A DNA stretch of 64,000 nucleotides. It comes from Orychophragmus violaceus. Taxonomy: Eukaryota; Streptophyta; Magnoliopsida; Brassicales; Brassicaceae. The stretch spans positions 79,465,001-79,529,000 of the forward strand of contig CM058232.1 of the NCBI GenBank assembly GCA_030180135.1, written 5' to 3'. The notes below the pieces were generated by a model. It made no database searches. It was not told where the DNA came from and worked only from the letters and a program-made list of their open reading frames with translations. The position numbers and the translations under genes were made by a program. Of this stretch, positions 1-11,093 are shown piece after piece; the stretch's first letter is position 1; each line of letters opens with the position of its first letter.

Positions 1-2872
1 CAGAGGAGACTTAATCCTAATCTGCAGGAAGTAGTCAAAAAGGAGATTATGAAACTCCTGGATGCTGGGATCATCTATCCTATTTCAGACAGTGATTGGG
101 TAAGTCCAGTCCATGTAGTACCTAAGAAAGGTGGAGTTACAGTTGTTAAGAATGAGAAGAACGAGCTGATACCTACTAGGACTGTGACGGGACACAGGAT
201 GTGCATAGACTACAGGAAACTGAATGCTGCGACTAGAAAAGATCACTTCCCCTTACCTTTTATTGATCAGATGCTCGAAAGGTTAGCAAATCATCCTTAC
301 TACTGCTTTTTAGATGGATACTCAGGTTTCTTTCAGATCCCCATCCATCCAGAGGATCAAGGAAAGACCACTTTCACTTGTCCATATGGGACATTCGCCT
401 ACCGTAGGATGCCCTTTGGACTCTGCAATGCACCAGCCACTTTCCAGAGATGCATGATGTCCATATTCACAGACATGATTGAGGATTTTATGGAGGTATT
501 TATGGATGATTTCTCAGTATATGGATCATCCTATAATGAATGCTTAGATAATCTGTGTAAGGTTTTGAAAAGATGTGAAGAAAAGCACTTAGTTCTTAAC
601 TGGGAGAAGTGTCATTTTATGGTCAGAGATGGCATTGTGCTTGGACATAAGGTGTCCGAAGCAGGAATAGAGGTGGACCGCGCCAAAATCGAGGTAATGA
701 CGAACCTGCGGGCACCTGATTCTGTTAAGTCTATAAGAAGCTTTCTTGGACATGCTGGTTTCTATAGACGGTTCATCAAGGATTTCAGTAAGATTGCTAG
801 GCCATTAACTGCTTTGCTGTGTAAAGACACCAAGTTTGAGTTCACTGCAGATTGTCAAACCGCATTTGAACAGATCAAGCAGGCCTTAGTAAGTGCTCCC
901 ATAGTTCAGCCACCGGATTGGGATTTGCCTTTCGAAGTAATGTGTGATGCAAGTGACTATGCTGTAGGAGCTGTTCTTGGACAAAGGAAAAATAGAAAGC
1001 TTCATGCTATCTATTATGCCAGTAGGACACTGGATGATGCACAAAGGAACTATGCCACTACAGAGAAGGAGCTGTTAGCAGTTGTCTTTGCGTTTGAGAA
1101 ATTTCGCTCTTATCTTGTTGGCTCCAAGGTGATTGTACACACTGATCATTCAGCCCTGAAGTATCTGATGCAGAAGAAGGATGCTAAGCCAAGACTGTTG
1201 AGATGGATCTTGTTGCTCCAGGAATTTGATATTGAAGTAAGAGATAAGAAAGGAGTTGAGAATGGAGTTGCTGATCATCTTTCTAGGATGCTGGTAGAGG
1301 AAGACGTGCCAATCAATGACTATTTGCCTGAAGAAAACGTCAATATGGTTGGGACAATCTGTGAGACAGATTTGGACAGAGATCTGCAAAACTGTCGGAT
1401 TAATCGCATTGCGTCGATCGATGCAACATCAGCATCGATCGATGCATCTCTCGGGGCGGTAGCGATCGATACATCTGACTGTGACGATCGTTGCAGCGCG
1501 AACACAGACCCAGAGATTTTTACGGTACGGATTGGAAAACATGAGGTCGAGATTTATGCTGTCTCAACAAATGATCAACCATGGTATGCAGACATAGCCA
1601 ATTATCTAGCTGCAGAGGCTGAACCAGATAATCTAAAAGGATATGAGAAGAAGAGGTTTTTCAGAGAACTTAGGAGGTACTATTGGGATGAACCTTACCT
1701 CTATAAGCACTGTTCGGATGGCCTTTATAGGAGATGTGTTGCTGAATCAGAGGTTCCAGATATCCTGTTCCACTGCCACGGATCAGATTATGCAGGACAT
1801 TTTGCTACTTTCAAGACTGTATCTAAGGTTTTGCAGGCAGGTTTCTGGTGGCCTACAATGTTCGCTGATACTCACTCTTTTATTTCTCATTGTGATGCCT
1901 GCCAGAGGAGAGGGAAAATCAGCAGGAAGCATGAGATGCCTCAGAATTTCATTCTTGAGGTTGAGGTTTTTGATTGCTGGGGCATAGATTTTATGGGTCC
2001 CTTTCCCTCATCTTTTGGGAATAAGTTCATATTGGTTGCTGTGGATTATGTATCTAAGTGGGTAGAAGCAATAGCTAGTCCAACCAATGATTCTTCAGTA
2101 GTCATTAAGCTGTTCAAATCCATCATATTCCCTAGATTTGGAGTACCTCGGATAGTAATTAGTGATGGAGGGTCTCACTTTATTAATAAGGTATTTGAGA
2201 AGCTCTTGAAGAAGCATTGGGGTGCATCACCGAGTTGCTACTCCTTATCACCCACAGACTAGTGGACAGGTAGAAGTTTCCAACAGACAAATCAAGGAGA
2301 TCTTGGAGAAAACAGTTGGGAAGACAAGAAAAGATTGGGCAGCTAAGCTTGATGATGCTTTATGGGCTTACAGGACTGCATTCAAAACACCATTGGGGAC
2401 TACTCCATTTCACTTGTTGTATGGAAAAGCATGCCATCTGCCTGTGGAACTTGAGCACAAAGCAGCATGGGCTGTGAAGCAGATGAACTTTGACCTTAAA
2501 TCAGCTGCAGAAAGAAGGCTGATACAGCTTAATGAGTTGGATGAGATTAGACATCTTGCCTATGAGAACTCAAAGCTGTACAAGGAGAGGACAAAGGCTT
2601 ATCATGATAAAAAGATTGTTTCTAGACGGTTTGAGCCTAATGATCAGGTACTTCTATACAATTCTCGCTTGCATTTGTTTCCAGGAAAGCTGAAATCAAG
2701 ATGGTCCGGTCCTTACACAATAAAAGAAGTGCGTCCATATGGAGCTGTCATACTAATAGGCAAGGAAGGTAATGAGTTTGCTGTGAATGGGCAGAGGGTA
2801 AAACACTATTGGGCTAAGGCCGAGATTCCCAGAGGACAGATTTTGCCTCTGGATGCTGCACCCTCAACTTGA
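1..2872 (+). pseudogene. A1 pol: reverse transcriptase, RNase H and integrase, one frameshift
   Basis: The reading frame is open from base 1 and enters mid-RT. RT motifs are KLNAATRKDHFPLPFIDQ, the PFGLCNAPATFQRCM block and the catalytic FMDD at about 499-510. RNase H follows (CDASDYAVGAVLGQ, TTEKELLAVVFA, HTDHSALKYL, up to ENGVADHLSR). A linker rich in SIDA repeats is encoded by CGATCG palindromes. Integrase has an H-H-C-C finger (HCHGSDYAGH, HCDACQRRG), the first Asp in GIDFMGP and the second in ISDGGSHF. One extra T at about 2217-2222 shifts the frame; the second frame (to the stop at 2872) carries the catalytic Glu (PQTSGQVEVSN) and the integrase C-terminus. Everything else is open, so this copy is fairly young. 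Confidence 0.93.
1411..1495 (+). repeat. In-frame CGATCG palindrome array in A1 pol linker
   Basis: Four CGATCG cores start at 1415, 1436, 1463 and 1485 in the coding linker between RNase H and integrase. The first two are TCGATCGATGC types spaced 21 bp, exactly seven codons; they are read as ASIDATSASIDAS. The last two are 22 bp apart. A2 has an equivalent four-slot array at the same protein position (7632-7707), with the same core but partly different arms and spacers. Confidence 0.9.
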
Positions 2873-4238
2873 AAAACCTTGCGCGTCCGGTCAAGCTATT
2901 GACCTTAAACAAGCGCTGGGTGGGAGGCAACCCACCATTAGGTACTGGTGTTTTTCTTTTTAATTTTTGGTGTTTTTGTTAGGATTTTACGTTTGTTTTT
3001 GTTTCTGGTGCAGTCATGTTTGCAGGTCTCGGATTAAATCGCAGTGCAGCGATCGATGCATTTCTGCATCGATCGTCACAACACGAAAGGAATCGCATTG
3101 CAGCGATCGTTGCGGTCCTGAGCAACGATCGACCATACACGAAAAATCGCCAAGTAACGGTCGATGCATCTAATGCACCGATCGATGCTGTGCGACAGAG
3201 GTAACCCGACAGACATAAACTCACCTTTTTCAATTTTTTATTTTCTTTTTACCGATCCTTCACTGGACACTACTGGGGACAGTGTGTCTTAAGTGTGGGG
3301 GAGGTGCTACTGACGTTTATCTTTCTGTTTTCTTAAGAGTCAGTCCGTTTTTCAAAAAAATTTTGTTTTATTGAGTCAAAATCGTTTAAGTAAGAAACTA
3401 TGATTTTCTGAGGAGATTTACAAGACTTGCAGGAACTTAAGTAACCATTGGGATGAAGTTGCAGGATCTATCTCTGACTATTAGAAAACCCAGACACGGA
3501 TCAACCTACTGGGAACACCCACATCACTTCAGGTATCAGAGGATCCTTTTACTGACTTCACCCCTAATACTGACTTAGATTTTCTCACCTAAGGGCTTGG
3601 TATACTTTATGTCGGATTCCCTGTTAGTTCTGACACAGCCTGTAAACCTGTCCTATTTAGTTCCCTTCTCCCCTTCTATAAAGTAAAAAAAAAAAAAAGA
3701 TAATAAACTGAGGATGAGTTAGTAACTCCGAAGTGGTCATGAGAATAGTAGCAAACACTATTATCTCTCATGTGATCCATGGAATGTGTCCAAAGTACAC
3801 CCCATAACGGGAAGAACACTGATAAAAAAAATAAAATGATACCCAGTGGGGAAAAATCAGTTGTTAAAGAAGGGAAAGAGAAGAAAGGGACTAGAGAAAG
3901 ATAGTATGGTGGTCTAGAGCTGATTAGGTAAGAATCCATGTGCCTTTAGATCGATACTCCTTAGGTGAGACCGCACTTAAATACTTGCAGAAGTCAGTAG
4001 GGAGAATTTGAATGCTTGAATGTGATTGTGGAGTTTACCTAGGACAGTTGCTAAGTGTGGGGGAAGTACATGTTGGTCTTGATATCCTGTGATTGATTCT
4101 TTCAGTGGTCTACTAAGGGGAATCTGAGTATTGTAGCTTCTAAGATGAAATGAGTTTCTGAAGAGTTTTCAAACCTCTTCACCATGTTTTAGTTCTATGT
4201 TTTGCTTGAGGGCAAGCAAAGGCTAAGTGTGGGGGAGT
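2873..4238 (+). other. A1 3' non-coding region, ORF-less, ending in polypurine tract
   Basis: No credible reading frame is present. It begins with a CAACCCACCATTAGG stretch shared with A2 (16936), then a CGATCG array, then TAAGTGTGGGGGAGGTG (about 3290), matching A2 near 19766. The AAGTGTGGGGG motif recurs at about 4053 and again at 4225-4237, where it is the polypurine tract priming plus-strand synthesis just before the LTR. Compared with A2, about 2.2 kb holding the ATHILA ORF is missing here. Confidence 0.8.
3045..3190 (+). repeat. CGATCG palindrome array downstream of A1 integrase
   Basis: Three pairs of cores start at 3050/3070, 3104/3126 and 3158/3179 (3158 is the variant CGGTCG). Spacings are 20, 22 and 21 bp. 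Arms include GATGCA, GTCACA, GTTGC and GATGC. The first pair reads CGATCGATGCA, four bases, then TGCATCGATCG, so it is also one larger inverted repeat. Short leaders such as AATCGCATTGCAG and AATCGCAGTGCAG precede the pairs, as in A2. Confidence 0.9.
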
Positions 4239-5456
4239 TGATATATCATGGTTTTTACTAGTTTTAGGCCATGATATAGATGTGTTTTAGTGTCTTTTGT
4301 CTTTGTTTAGAGTCTTTTACAGGTATAATCAGGTTGGGAGCTAATTTGGAGATTATGGAGCATTTTGGAGATTTTTGGAGTGATTGGCCGAGAGATAGAG
4401 TTCACTGTCCGAAACAGAGAAAGGTGTCGATCGTTGCACTCTAGCAACGATCGTTGCACCAGCGAGATGGGCCAAAAACTCGGCGGTTTAGAAGAATCAA
4501 GATATTGCACTTTGATCCAGAAGTTCCTGATATTTACAAAGAAGCCCTTGGCCGAGATTATGCCTATATAATAGAGTTTTTAGAGTTTTTATTAGATACG
4601 CTATATACTTTTTACCATACACTTTATAATTAAGAGCAGAGGATTTTTAGAGCTTTTGGGGCTGATCTGAACCTGATTCATCATCTGTATTTGGAGAAGA
4701 TTTCGAACCCCTTTTACTCTTATTCTTTTATGCAATTTACTTATCATATGATCATGTTTTCATTATCTATGTCTGAGTAGATTCCTAGTTAGACTTAGGG
4801 TTTCTCACATAGGATTTCATGACTTGCTAGACTTGTTCAATTTCAGTTAAGGATTCAAACTATATCTGTTCTTCAATTTAATTGTGCTTAAAGCTAGTTC
4901 TAACCTGATCAATTAGAATCTAGATCTTAGGTTGCTAAATACGTCACGGAAGTGGGGTTTAGGAATCTGAACTAATTAAATTGGGCAATTAAACTTTGCG
5001 CAAACGAAAGTTTGGTTTAGGATAATTGTGAACATATCAAACTCGAACTTATTGCTAGTTTAATCTGTTAGTTCTCGCAAACGGAAGTTTGGTTTGCTGC
5101 ACTTAGACTTAGAGAATTATCGCAAAGGAATTTGGTTAATTCTATATCCGTGTTTTGAGTTCTAGAACTGTGCTTAATTAGATCCTTGCTGAATGAACTG
5201 TCTGCTAGTCTGATTTCCTGAGAATACCCTAGGTTTGACGCTTTTAATTACTTGCTTTCACAACCAATAATCTCTGCTACTGATTTACTTTCTTGCACTA
5301 TTTTCAATACAATCACATTGCTTATTTCTAGTATTCATTCCCTACGGTTTGATTCTCTTGAGACCAAGTGTCCCTGTGGATTCGATAACCCTATATACTA
5401 CTTTGACATTGCTGTACACTTGCAGTTTAGTATAGGGATTAATTCTTGACCTATCA
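4239..5456 (+). repeat. A1 3' LTR (1218 bp)
   Basis: It begins TGATATATCATGG directly after the polypurine tract and ends CCTATCA; the terminal inverted repeat is TGATA/TATCA. A pair of CGATCG motifs (cores 4428 and 4448) lies about 190 bp in. A TATA-like TATATAAT is at 4565-4572, about 115 bp after the pair, so the pair sits where U3 promoter elements would. The LTR of A2 has the same plan but clearly diverged sequence. Confidence 0.9.
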
Positions 5457-7628
5457 TCCTGGCTGACAGAACTGTTAGGATCCCTGAAGGAGTGCTGGAA
5501 GATGTGTCTATCAGAATTGGTAACTGTGTGATTCCTACCGACTTTGTGCTTCTGCAGTATGGAGGGAACCAAAGGATCCACTGATTTTGGGAAGACCATT
5601 CTTAGCTACTGCTGGTGAAATGATTGACTGCAAGAGAGGGACGATAATTATGAATGTGGGTGATCTGAAGATGAGTTTTGATATGGACAAGCTAGGGAAT
5701 TTACCAACCATCGACGGGTAGACCTTCTATGCTGATACTCTCAGTGATTTGGCTGTTCTTTCATACAACACATGATGAGGATCTACTGGAAAGAGCTCTG
5801 CTAAGCTCTATAATGGAACTTGAGCATCTACAAGCTTGCAATCTGCTATGCAAGGCTTATGGATTCTACAGAGCAAGTGATGCAGCTGGATGTGCAGGAC
5901 GAGCCTTTGCATCGACCGACACCACCTGTGCATCGATCGATGCAAGTCGTGAGTGATTGGGCAGAAGAAAAAGCTCCGAAAATTGAACTGAAAAACTTCC
6001 ATCCTGACTAAGGTAGGCGTTTCTTGGACCCAATCGACCGGTCCTGTTATTGTTAATGCTTATTTGAATAACGCAGAACTCACTTTACTGCTAAGCAAGC
6101 TGCGCAAGTATCGCAAAGTTCTTGGCTATTCTCTTGATGACATTTCAGGTATCTCTCTAGGGCTGTGCATGCATAGGATACATCTTGAGGATGAGTCTAA
6201 GACATCTGTTGAGCATCATATGAGGCTGAATCCGAATCTGGAGGAGGTAGTTAAGAAGGAGATTATGAAGCTGCTTGATGCATGGATCATTTATCCCATC
6301 TTTGACAGTGATTTGGTTAGTCCAGTACATGTTGTACCTAAGAAAGGTGGAGTTACAATGGTGAAGAATGACAAGAACGAGTTGATTCCTACGAGGACTG
6401 TGACTGGGCATCGGATGTGTATTGACTACAGGAAGCTCAATTATGCGATCAGGAAGGACCATTTTCCCTTACCTTTTATCGATCAGATGCTGGAGAGGTT
6501 AGCTAATCACCCTTACTATTGCTTCCTCGACGGGTACTCTGGCTTCTTTCAGATTCTCATCTATCCAGAGGATCAGGGATATACTACTTTCACTTGTCCC
6601 TATGGTACTTTTTCATACCGCAAGATTCCTTTTGGACTTTGTAATGCACCAGCCACCTTCCAGAGATGTATGATGTCTATTTTTATTGATATGATTGAGG
6701 ACTTTATGGAAGTGTTTATGGATGACTTTTCTGTCTACATGTCATCTTACCATGAGTGCTTGGATAATCTGTGCAAAGTGCTAGCTAGATGTGAGGAAAA
6801 ACACTTGGTTCTTAATTAGGAGAAGTGTCATTTCATGGTCAGAGATGGCATTGTTCTTGGGCACAGAGTATCTGAAGCAGGGATCGAAGTAGACCGCGCT
6901 AAGATTGAGGTTATGACCAGCCTTCAAGCGCCTGATTCTGTGAATTCTGTGAGGAACTTTATTGGACATGTTGGTTTCTACAAGAGGTTCATCAAATATT
7001 TCAGTAAGATTGCTAGACCACTAACTGCTTTGTTGTTTTAAGGATGCAAAATTTGATTTCACTGCAGATTGCCAGACTGCATTTGAACAGATGAAGCAAG
7101 CATTAGTGAGTGCTCCTATAGTACAGCCACCAGATTGGGATTTAACTTTTGAGGTTATGTGTGATGCAAGTGATTTTGTTGTAGGAGTTTTTCTGGGGAA
7201 GAAGAAGGACATGAAGCTTCATGCTATCTATTATGCCAGCAGAACACAAGAAGATGCGCAGAGAAACTATGCCACTACAGAGAAGGAGTTATTGGCAGTT
7301 GTCTTTGCGTTTGAGAAATTTCGCCCTTATCTAGTTGGATCTAAGGTGATAGTACACACTGATCATTCAGCTCTGAAGTATCTGATGCAGAAGAAAGATG
7401 CTAAGCCAAGATTGTTGAGATGGATTCTGCTACTTCAATAGTTTGACATTGAGGTTAAAGACAAGAAGAGAGTTGAAAATGGAGTTGTTGACCATCTGTC
7501 AAGGATTAGGGTTGAAGAAGATGTCCTTATTGATGATTTCCTGCCTGAGGAGAACGTCAATTTGATTGAGACAGTGTTTACGACGGATTTAGATCGGAAG
7601 ATGCAGAACTGTCGGATTCTGCGTATTA

Positions 7629-7712
7629 CGTCGATCGATGCCATCTCGGCAACGATCAATGCAGGTATCGTGATTGAATCGATCGATGCAGACCTGTGCG
7701 TCGATCGACACA
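7629..7712 (+). repeat. CGATCG palindrome array in A2 pol linker
   Basis: Cores start at 7632 (CGATCG), 7653 (CGATCA), 7680 (CGATCG) and 7702 (CGATCG); pair spacings are 21 and 22 bp. The array is at the same place in pol as A1's array. Arms differ: slot four is GTCGATCGACAC here and GACGATCGTTGC in A1. Confidence 0.88.
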
Positions 7713-8764
7713 AAGCGCCTACGAACCCAGAACCTTTGAAGGTTCAGATTGGACACTACAACTTCGAGGTTCACGTTGTTTCCGACACCCGATTATCCGT
7801 GGTTTGCTGATATTGCAAACTACCTGGCTGCAGAGACTGAACCAGATGAGCTTAAGGAGTCTGCTAAGAAGAAGTTCTTCAGAGAGCTAAGGAGATACTA
7901 TTGGGATGAGCCTTATCTCTAGAAGCACTGTTGGGATGGTATCTACAGGAGATGCATTGAAGAATCAGAGGTTCCAGATGTTCTATTTTAGTGCCATGGA
8001 TCAGATTATGTTGGACATTTTTCTACTTTCAAGACTGTGTCTAAGGTTCTGCAAGCAGGTTTTTGGTGGCCTACTATGTTCAGAGACGCTTATTCTTTTG
8101 TCTCTCAGTGCGATGCCTGTCAGAGGAGAGGGAAAATCTGTGAGAAGCATGAGATGCCTCAGAATTTCATTCTTGAGGTTGATGTTTTCAATTGCTTGGG
8201 CATTGATTTCATGAGTCCTTTTCCCTCATCCTATGGGAATAAGTTCATTTTGGTTGTTGTGGATTATATGTCTAAGTGGGTGGAAGTAATAGCTAGTCCA
8301 ATCAATGACTCTTTGGTGGTTCTTAAGCTATTTAAGACCATCATATTTCCTAGATTTGGAGTGCCTCAGATTGTGATAAGTGATGGAGGATTTCACTTTA
8401 TCAACAAGGTCTTTGAGAAGCTGCTACAGAAGCATGGTGTTCATTATCCTATGGCTACTCCTTATCATCTTCAGACTAGTGAACAAGTTGAGGTCTCTAA
8501 CAGACAGATCAAGGAGATCTTGGAGAAGACAGTTGGGAAGACAAGGAAGGATTGGTCTACAAAGCTTGATGATGCGTTATGTGCCTATAGGACTGCGTTT
8601 AAGACGCCACTTGGGACTACACCATTTTTTCTTATGTATGGGAAAGCCTGCCACCTTCCAGTTGAGCTTGAGCATAAGGCAGCATGGGCGGTCAAGCAGA
8701 TGAATTTTGATCTTAAGTCTGCAGCAGAGAGGAGATTGGTGCAGCTTAATGAGTTGGATGAGAT

Positions 8765-8769
8765 TAGAC
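8765..8769 (+). other. Target-site duplication of C1 (left)
   Basis: TAGAC precedes the C1 5' LTR and recurs at 16563-16567 after the 3' LTR. The flanking A2 integrase sequence rejoins sensibly across the insertion, as in A1 near 2545-2570. Confidence 0.95.
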
Positions 8770-9405
8770 TGTTGGAATTGTGTCCAGTAATCTCGGTACT
8801 GTCTCTAGAAAGTAAGAGTATGTCAATGATCAGACATAAGTCATATAATACTGGGGGTCATGATGGCTTGCTAGAGTCCGCTCATGATCTATAAGTCTTG
8901 GACTTATTGCCTTTATTATATGATCCCATATGGGTCACACGCCTAAGCTAACAGGAAAATGTGTTGGAACGGCTTAGCAGAAGTACGACAAAAGTGCCAG
9001 GCATTTGTCGTACTAAGAGAGAAAGATTAATGGGTCTGATTAAATGGGATTTAATCAGATTGGTGTTTTGGGCCCATAAGCCCAAAAGGGAAAGAGAAGG
9101 CTTTTAATAAACTAAAAGCCAAATCCCTTTCTCCTAACCCTAGCCCCAGCGCCGAAAATCCTCTCTCCCTGCGCCTCCCACCAGCTCGGTCTAGCAGCCA
9201 TTTTCTGTGATCGCGTGTGTGAGCCTTTGGAGGATTCATCCCTCGGTGTATCTCTCTGATCTCTGACCTGTTCTATTCCTTCCGCTGCAACAAACAGGTA
9301 AAAGGTGAGATCATCTAATGTTTCTAATCAAGAGAACCTAGATCTGTATGTTTAGGTTGATATGAATCTGTAAATTGAATCAGGATCAACTAAACAGTTC
9401 CTACA
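8770..9405 (+). repeat. C1 5' LTR (636 bp)
   Basis: Begins TGTTGGAATTGTGTCC and ends AACAGTTCCTACA (TG..CA). It carries none of the paired CGATCG motifs. An inverted repeat around GTACGACAAAAGTGCCAGGC (about 8980) pairs with GCATTTGTCGTAC a few bases later, a possible hairpin in U3 or R. Confidence 0.95.
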
Positions 9406-9406
9406 G

Positions 9407-9418
9407 TGGTATCAGAGC
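9407..9418 (+). other. C1 primer binding site
   Basis: TGGTATCAGAGC, two bases after the 5' LTR, is complementary to the 3' end of plant initiator methionine tRNA, the usual Copia minus-strand primer. Confidence 0.93.
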
Positions 9419-9569
9419 CATTGGTTCTTAGGATTTCTTGTTTAGATTCATGTTTAGGTTGTTTAATCTGTTTAGAAGTGTTTTGAATCAATTACTGATA
9501 AGAAAAACACTTAAGAAACTGAATTGAATCCTGAACAAACATTCGAAATCGCAAAACCGAGCTATATGA

Positions 9570-9930
9570 CTCGTTTGTTTTGCGATCGTCCGAGAGAAGG
9601 CCGGTTGGGTCGGGATCGTTGGCCGGTCGAGAGTTGGCCGGTTGGACGGATAGCGCATGAGCGCCTTCGGCGGACGGTCGATCGATCGATCGGATCGGAC
9701 ACGACGCACGGACGGATCAAGGATCGCGTCGCGTGGTCGGTCCGATCAGGCGAGTATCGCACGATCGATTGCGATCGTACCGTCCCGCGTCCCGACCGTC
9801 CCATCCACGTCCCGAGCTCGTCCGATCATCGTCCCGTCCAGCTGCATCCCGATCGCGTGAGGCTCGGCCGTCCGTGGATCGTGGATCGAACGCGGCTGGT
9901 CGGCTGTGATCGTGTGGATTAGGTCACGGC
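9570..9930 (+). repeat. GC-rich GATCG-dense domain in C1 leader
   Basis: It contains GGTCGATCGATCGATCGG near 9677, CACGATCGATTGCGATCG near 9760 and many single GATCG/CGATCG words. Unlike the arrays in A1, A2, C2 and C3, cores are not in a regular 21-bp pairing. Open frames on both strands here look like by-products of the GC-rich repeats. Confidence 0.7.
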
Positions 9931-10409
9931 CGTGGATGGTCCGTGACCGATTCGTTACGGTTCGGTTTAAAACTTGATTAAAATTGATTCGTCTCGGTTT
10001 AATAAACAGATTTAATAATTTTATTAAGTCTGGTTAAACCGGGATAAGAAATCCAATGTCGAAAGAAATATTGGATTTAGTGCCTAAACCAGGAATTTCT
10101 AATTTGATTTGGTTGGACCAAATAAATTGAGAAATTCCGGTTTAGTAAATAACCGGTTGACAATTGTGGTCATCGTAGTAATTAAAATTTGGTTAGACCA
10201 ATTTTAATGAACCAGACCGGTTATGTCAAATAATTGGACAATTGGGTCATGTCTTGGACATGGACAAATTCTTGGGCCTCGGGCCAAGAAGTTAAAACAA
10301 TTGGGCCAATTATTTGAGTCTTTCTTCAGATCAATTTAAAATTTATTTTATAAAATATAAAGTCGATTTTAAATTAAAGTTTCCGAAATTTTGAAATTAG
10401 AAAGTTTCT

Positions 10410-10550
10410 TAAAATAGAAGTTTCTGGATTTGCGGGTTTTGGATTTTAAGAAATTTCTAAAGTTAGAAAGTTTCCGGTTTTAGAAAGTTTCCAATTTTAG
10501 AAAGTTTCCAAAAATAGTAGGTTTCCAAAAATAGAAAGTTTCCCGAAAAA
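10410..10550 (+). repeat. Short tandem repeat of a GAAAGTTTCC unit in C1 leader
   Basis: About six units of a 17-20-bp motif (TTTTAGAAAGTTTCC with variants AAAATAGAAAGTTTCC and AAAATAGTAGGTTTCC) follow one another. GAAA..TTTC makes each unit partly palindromic. Confidence 0.75.
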
Positions 10551-11093
10551 GTAATCTTCTATTTTGGGAATGAAATTTTAATAAACCTACGAACCTCAAA
10601 TAATATCTAGCGTTGGATGTCTTGTCCAGGCTATGTCAGCTGTCGAAGCCCATTCAATTGTATTCATGGCCTTACAGTGTGAGGGTGTCTACTTTTGCGT
10701 GGATAAGATGGTTTGTGATTCATAAATGTCATTGGGAGTCCCATACATTAATGATTACATGACTGTATAGTCTGGTTTTCTTGACTAGGCCATCGGGAGT
10801 CCCGGGCCTTGAGACATCAGAGTGGATTGGGCCTCGGGCCCAGATTCACAACCAAGAGTTATATCACGGATATAATTAGCCGATATAGGGCTTACCGATA
10901 TAAGCTAAGGTTGGGTGACGGCCAGTGGCCCACTTTAATCTTAGTTATATGTGGATCTTGGAATCATTATATTCTATTGAGGGTAACTGATGTTATTGAA
11001 TATAATGCGTGATTAATCATATTAAATTTTTAATACGAGATTAGTCATTTTGAACATAATAACTAATAACCTTTTTATTTATATATTTCAGAT

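Larger units (their letters stand above)
1..5456 (+). mobile_element. A1: Athila-type Ty3/gypsy LTR retrotransposon, 5' part beyond window
   Basis: The visible part runs from inside reverse transcriptase through RNase H, integrase, a non-coding 3' region and one 3' LTR. The Athila assignment is from the pol sequence (FMDDFSVYGSS at the RT active site, GIDFMGPFPSS in integrase) and from the LTR that opens TGATATATCATGG and closes CTATCA. It is inserted in the protease region of A2: protease-like coding sequence resumes directly after its LTR. The 5' LTR and gag lie left of the window, so the target-site duplication cannot be tested. Unlike A2 it has no ORF between integrase and the 3' LTR. Confidence 0.93.
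5457..8769 (+). pseudogene. A2 protease-RT-RNase H-integrase, multiply broken
   Basis: Starts in the retropepsin region just after A1: a VRIPEGVLEDVSIRIG segment, then in a shifted frame DPLILGRPFLATAGEMID. A CGATCG pair (5913 CGACCG variant, 5934) lies in the protease-RT linker. RT runs from about 6064, with the FMDD active site near 6715. Breaks seen: TGG to TAG at 6817-6819; one extra T near 7035; a TAG at 7439-7441; a shift near 7790; TAG at 7919-7921 and 7988-7990. Integrase catalytic blocks are recognisable (ISDGGFHF near 8375, QTSEQVEVSN near 8475). The frame is then cut by C1 at 8769 and resumes at 16563. Confidence 0.92.
9419..11093 (+). other. C1 untranslated leader, 1.7 kb, with two odd repeat domains
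   Basis: No credible ORF. Bases about 9540-9930 are GC-rich and dense in GATCG/CGATCG and CCGTCC words, unlike the AT-rich rest. Bases about 10410-10550 hold about six imperfect copies of a TTTTAGAAAGTTTCC unit. The stretch 10800-11090 (GGGCCTCGGGCCCAGATTC, then a GGGTGACGGCCAGTGGCCCA block) has counterparts in the C2 and C3 leaders (for example GGTGATAGCCAGTGGCTTAC at 51779), pointing to common descent. Confidence 0.75.

Noticed and set aside
5252..5449. 65-codon frame in the A1 LTR
   Set aside because: Inside an LTR, not conserved in the A2 LTR.
9407..9418. tRNA gene hint from TGGTATCAGAGC at 9407, 39919 and 50840
   Set aside because: Only the 12-base primer site is present; no cloverleaf.
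9488..9922. Open frames on both strands in the C1 leader (proteins rich in R, D, S)
   Set aside because: They follow from GC-rich GATCG repeats, overlap each other, and match no family.
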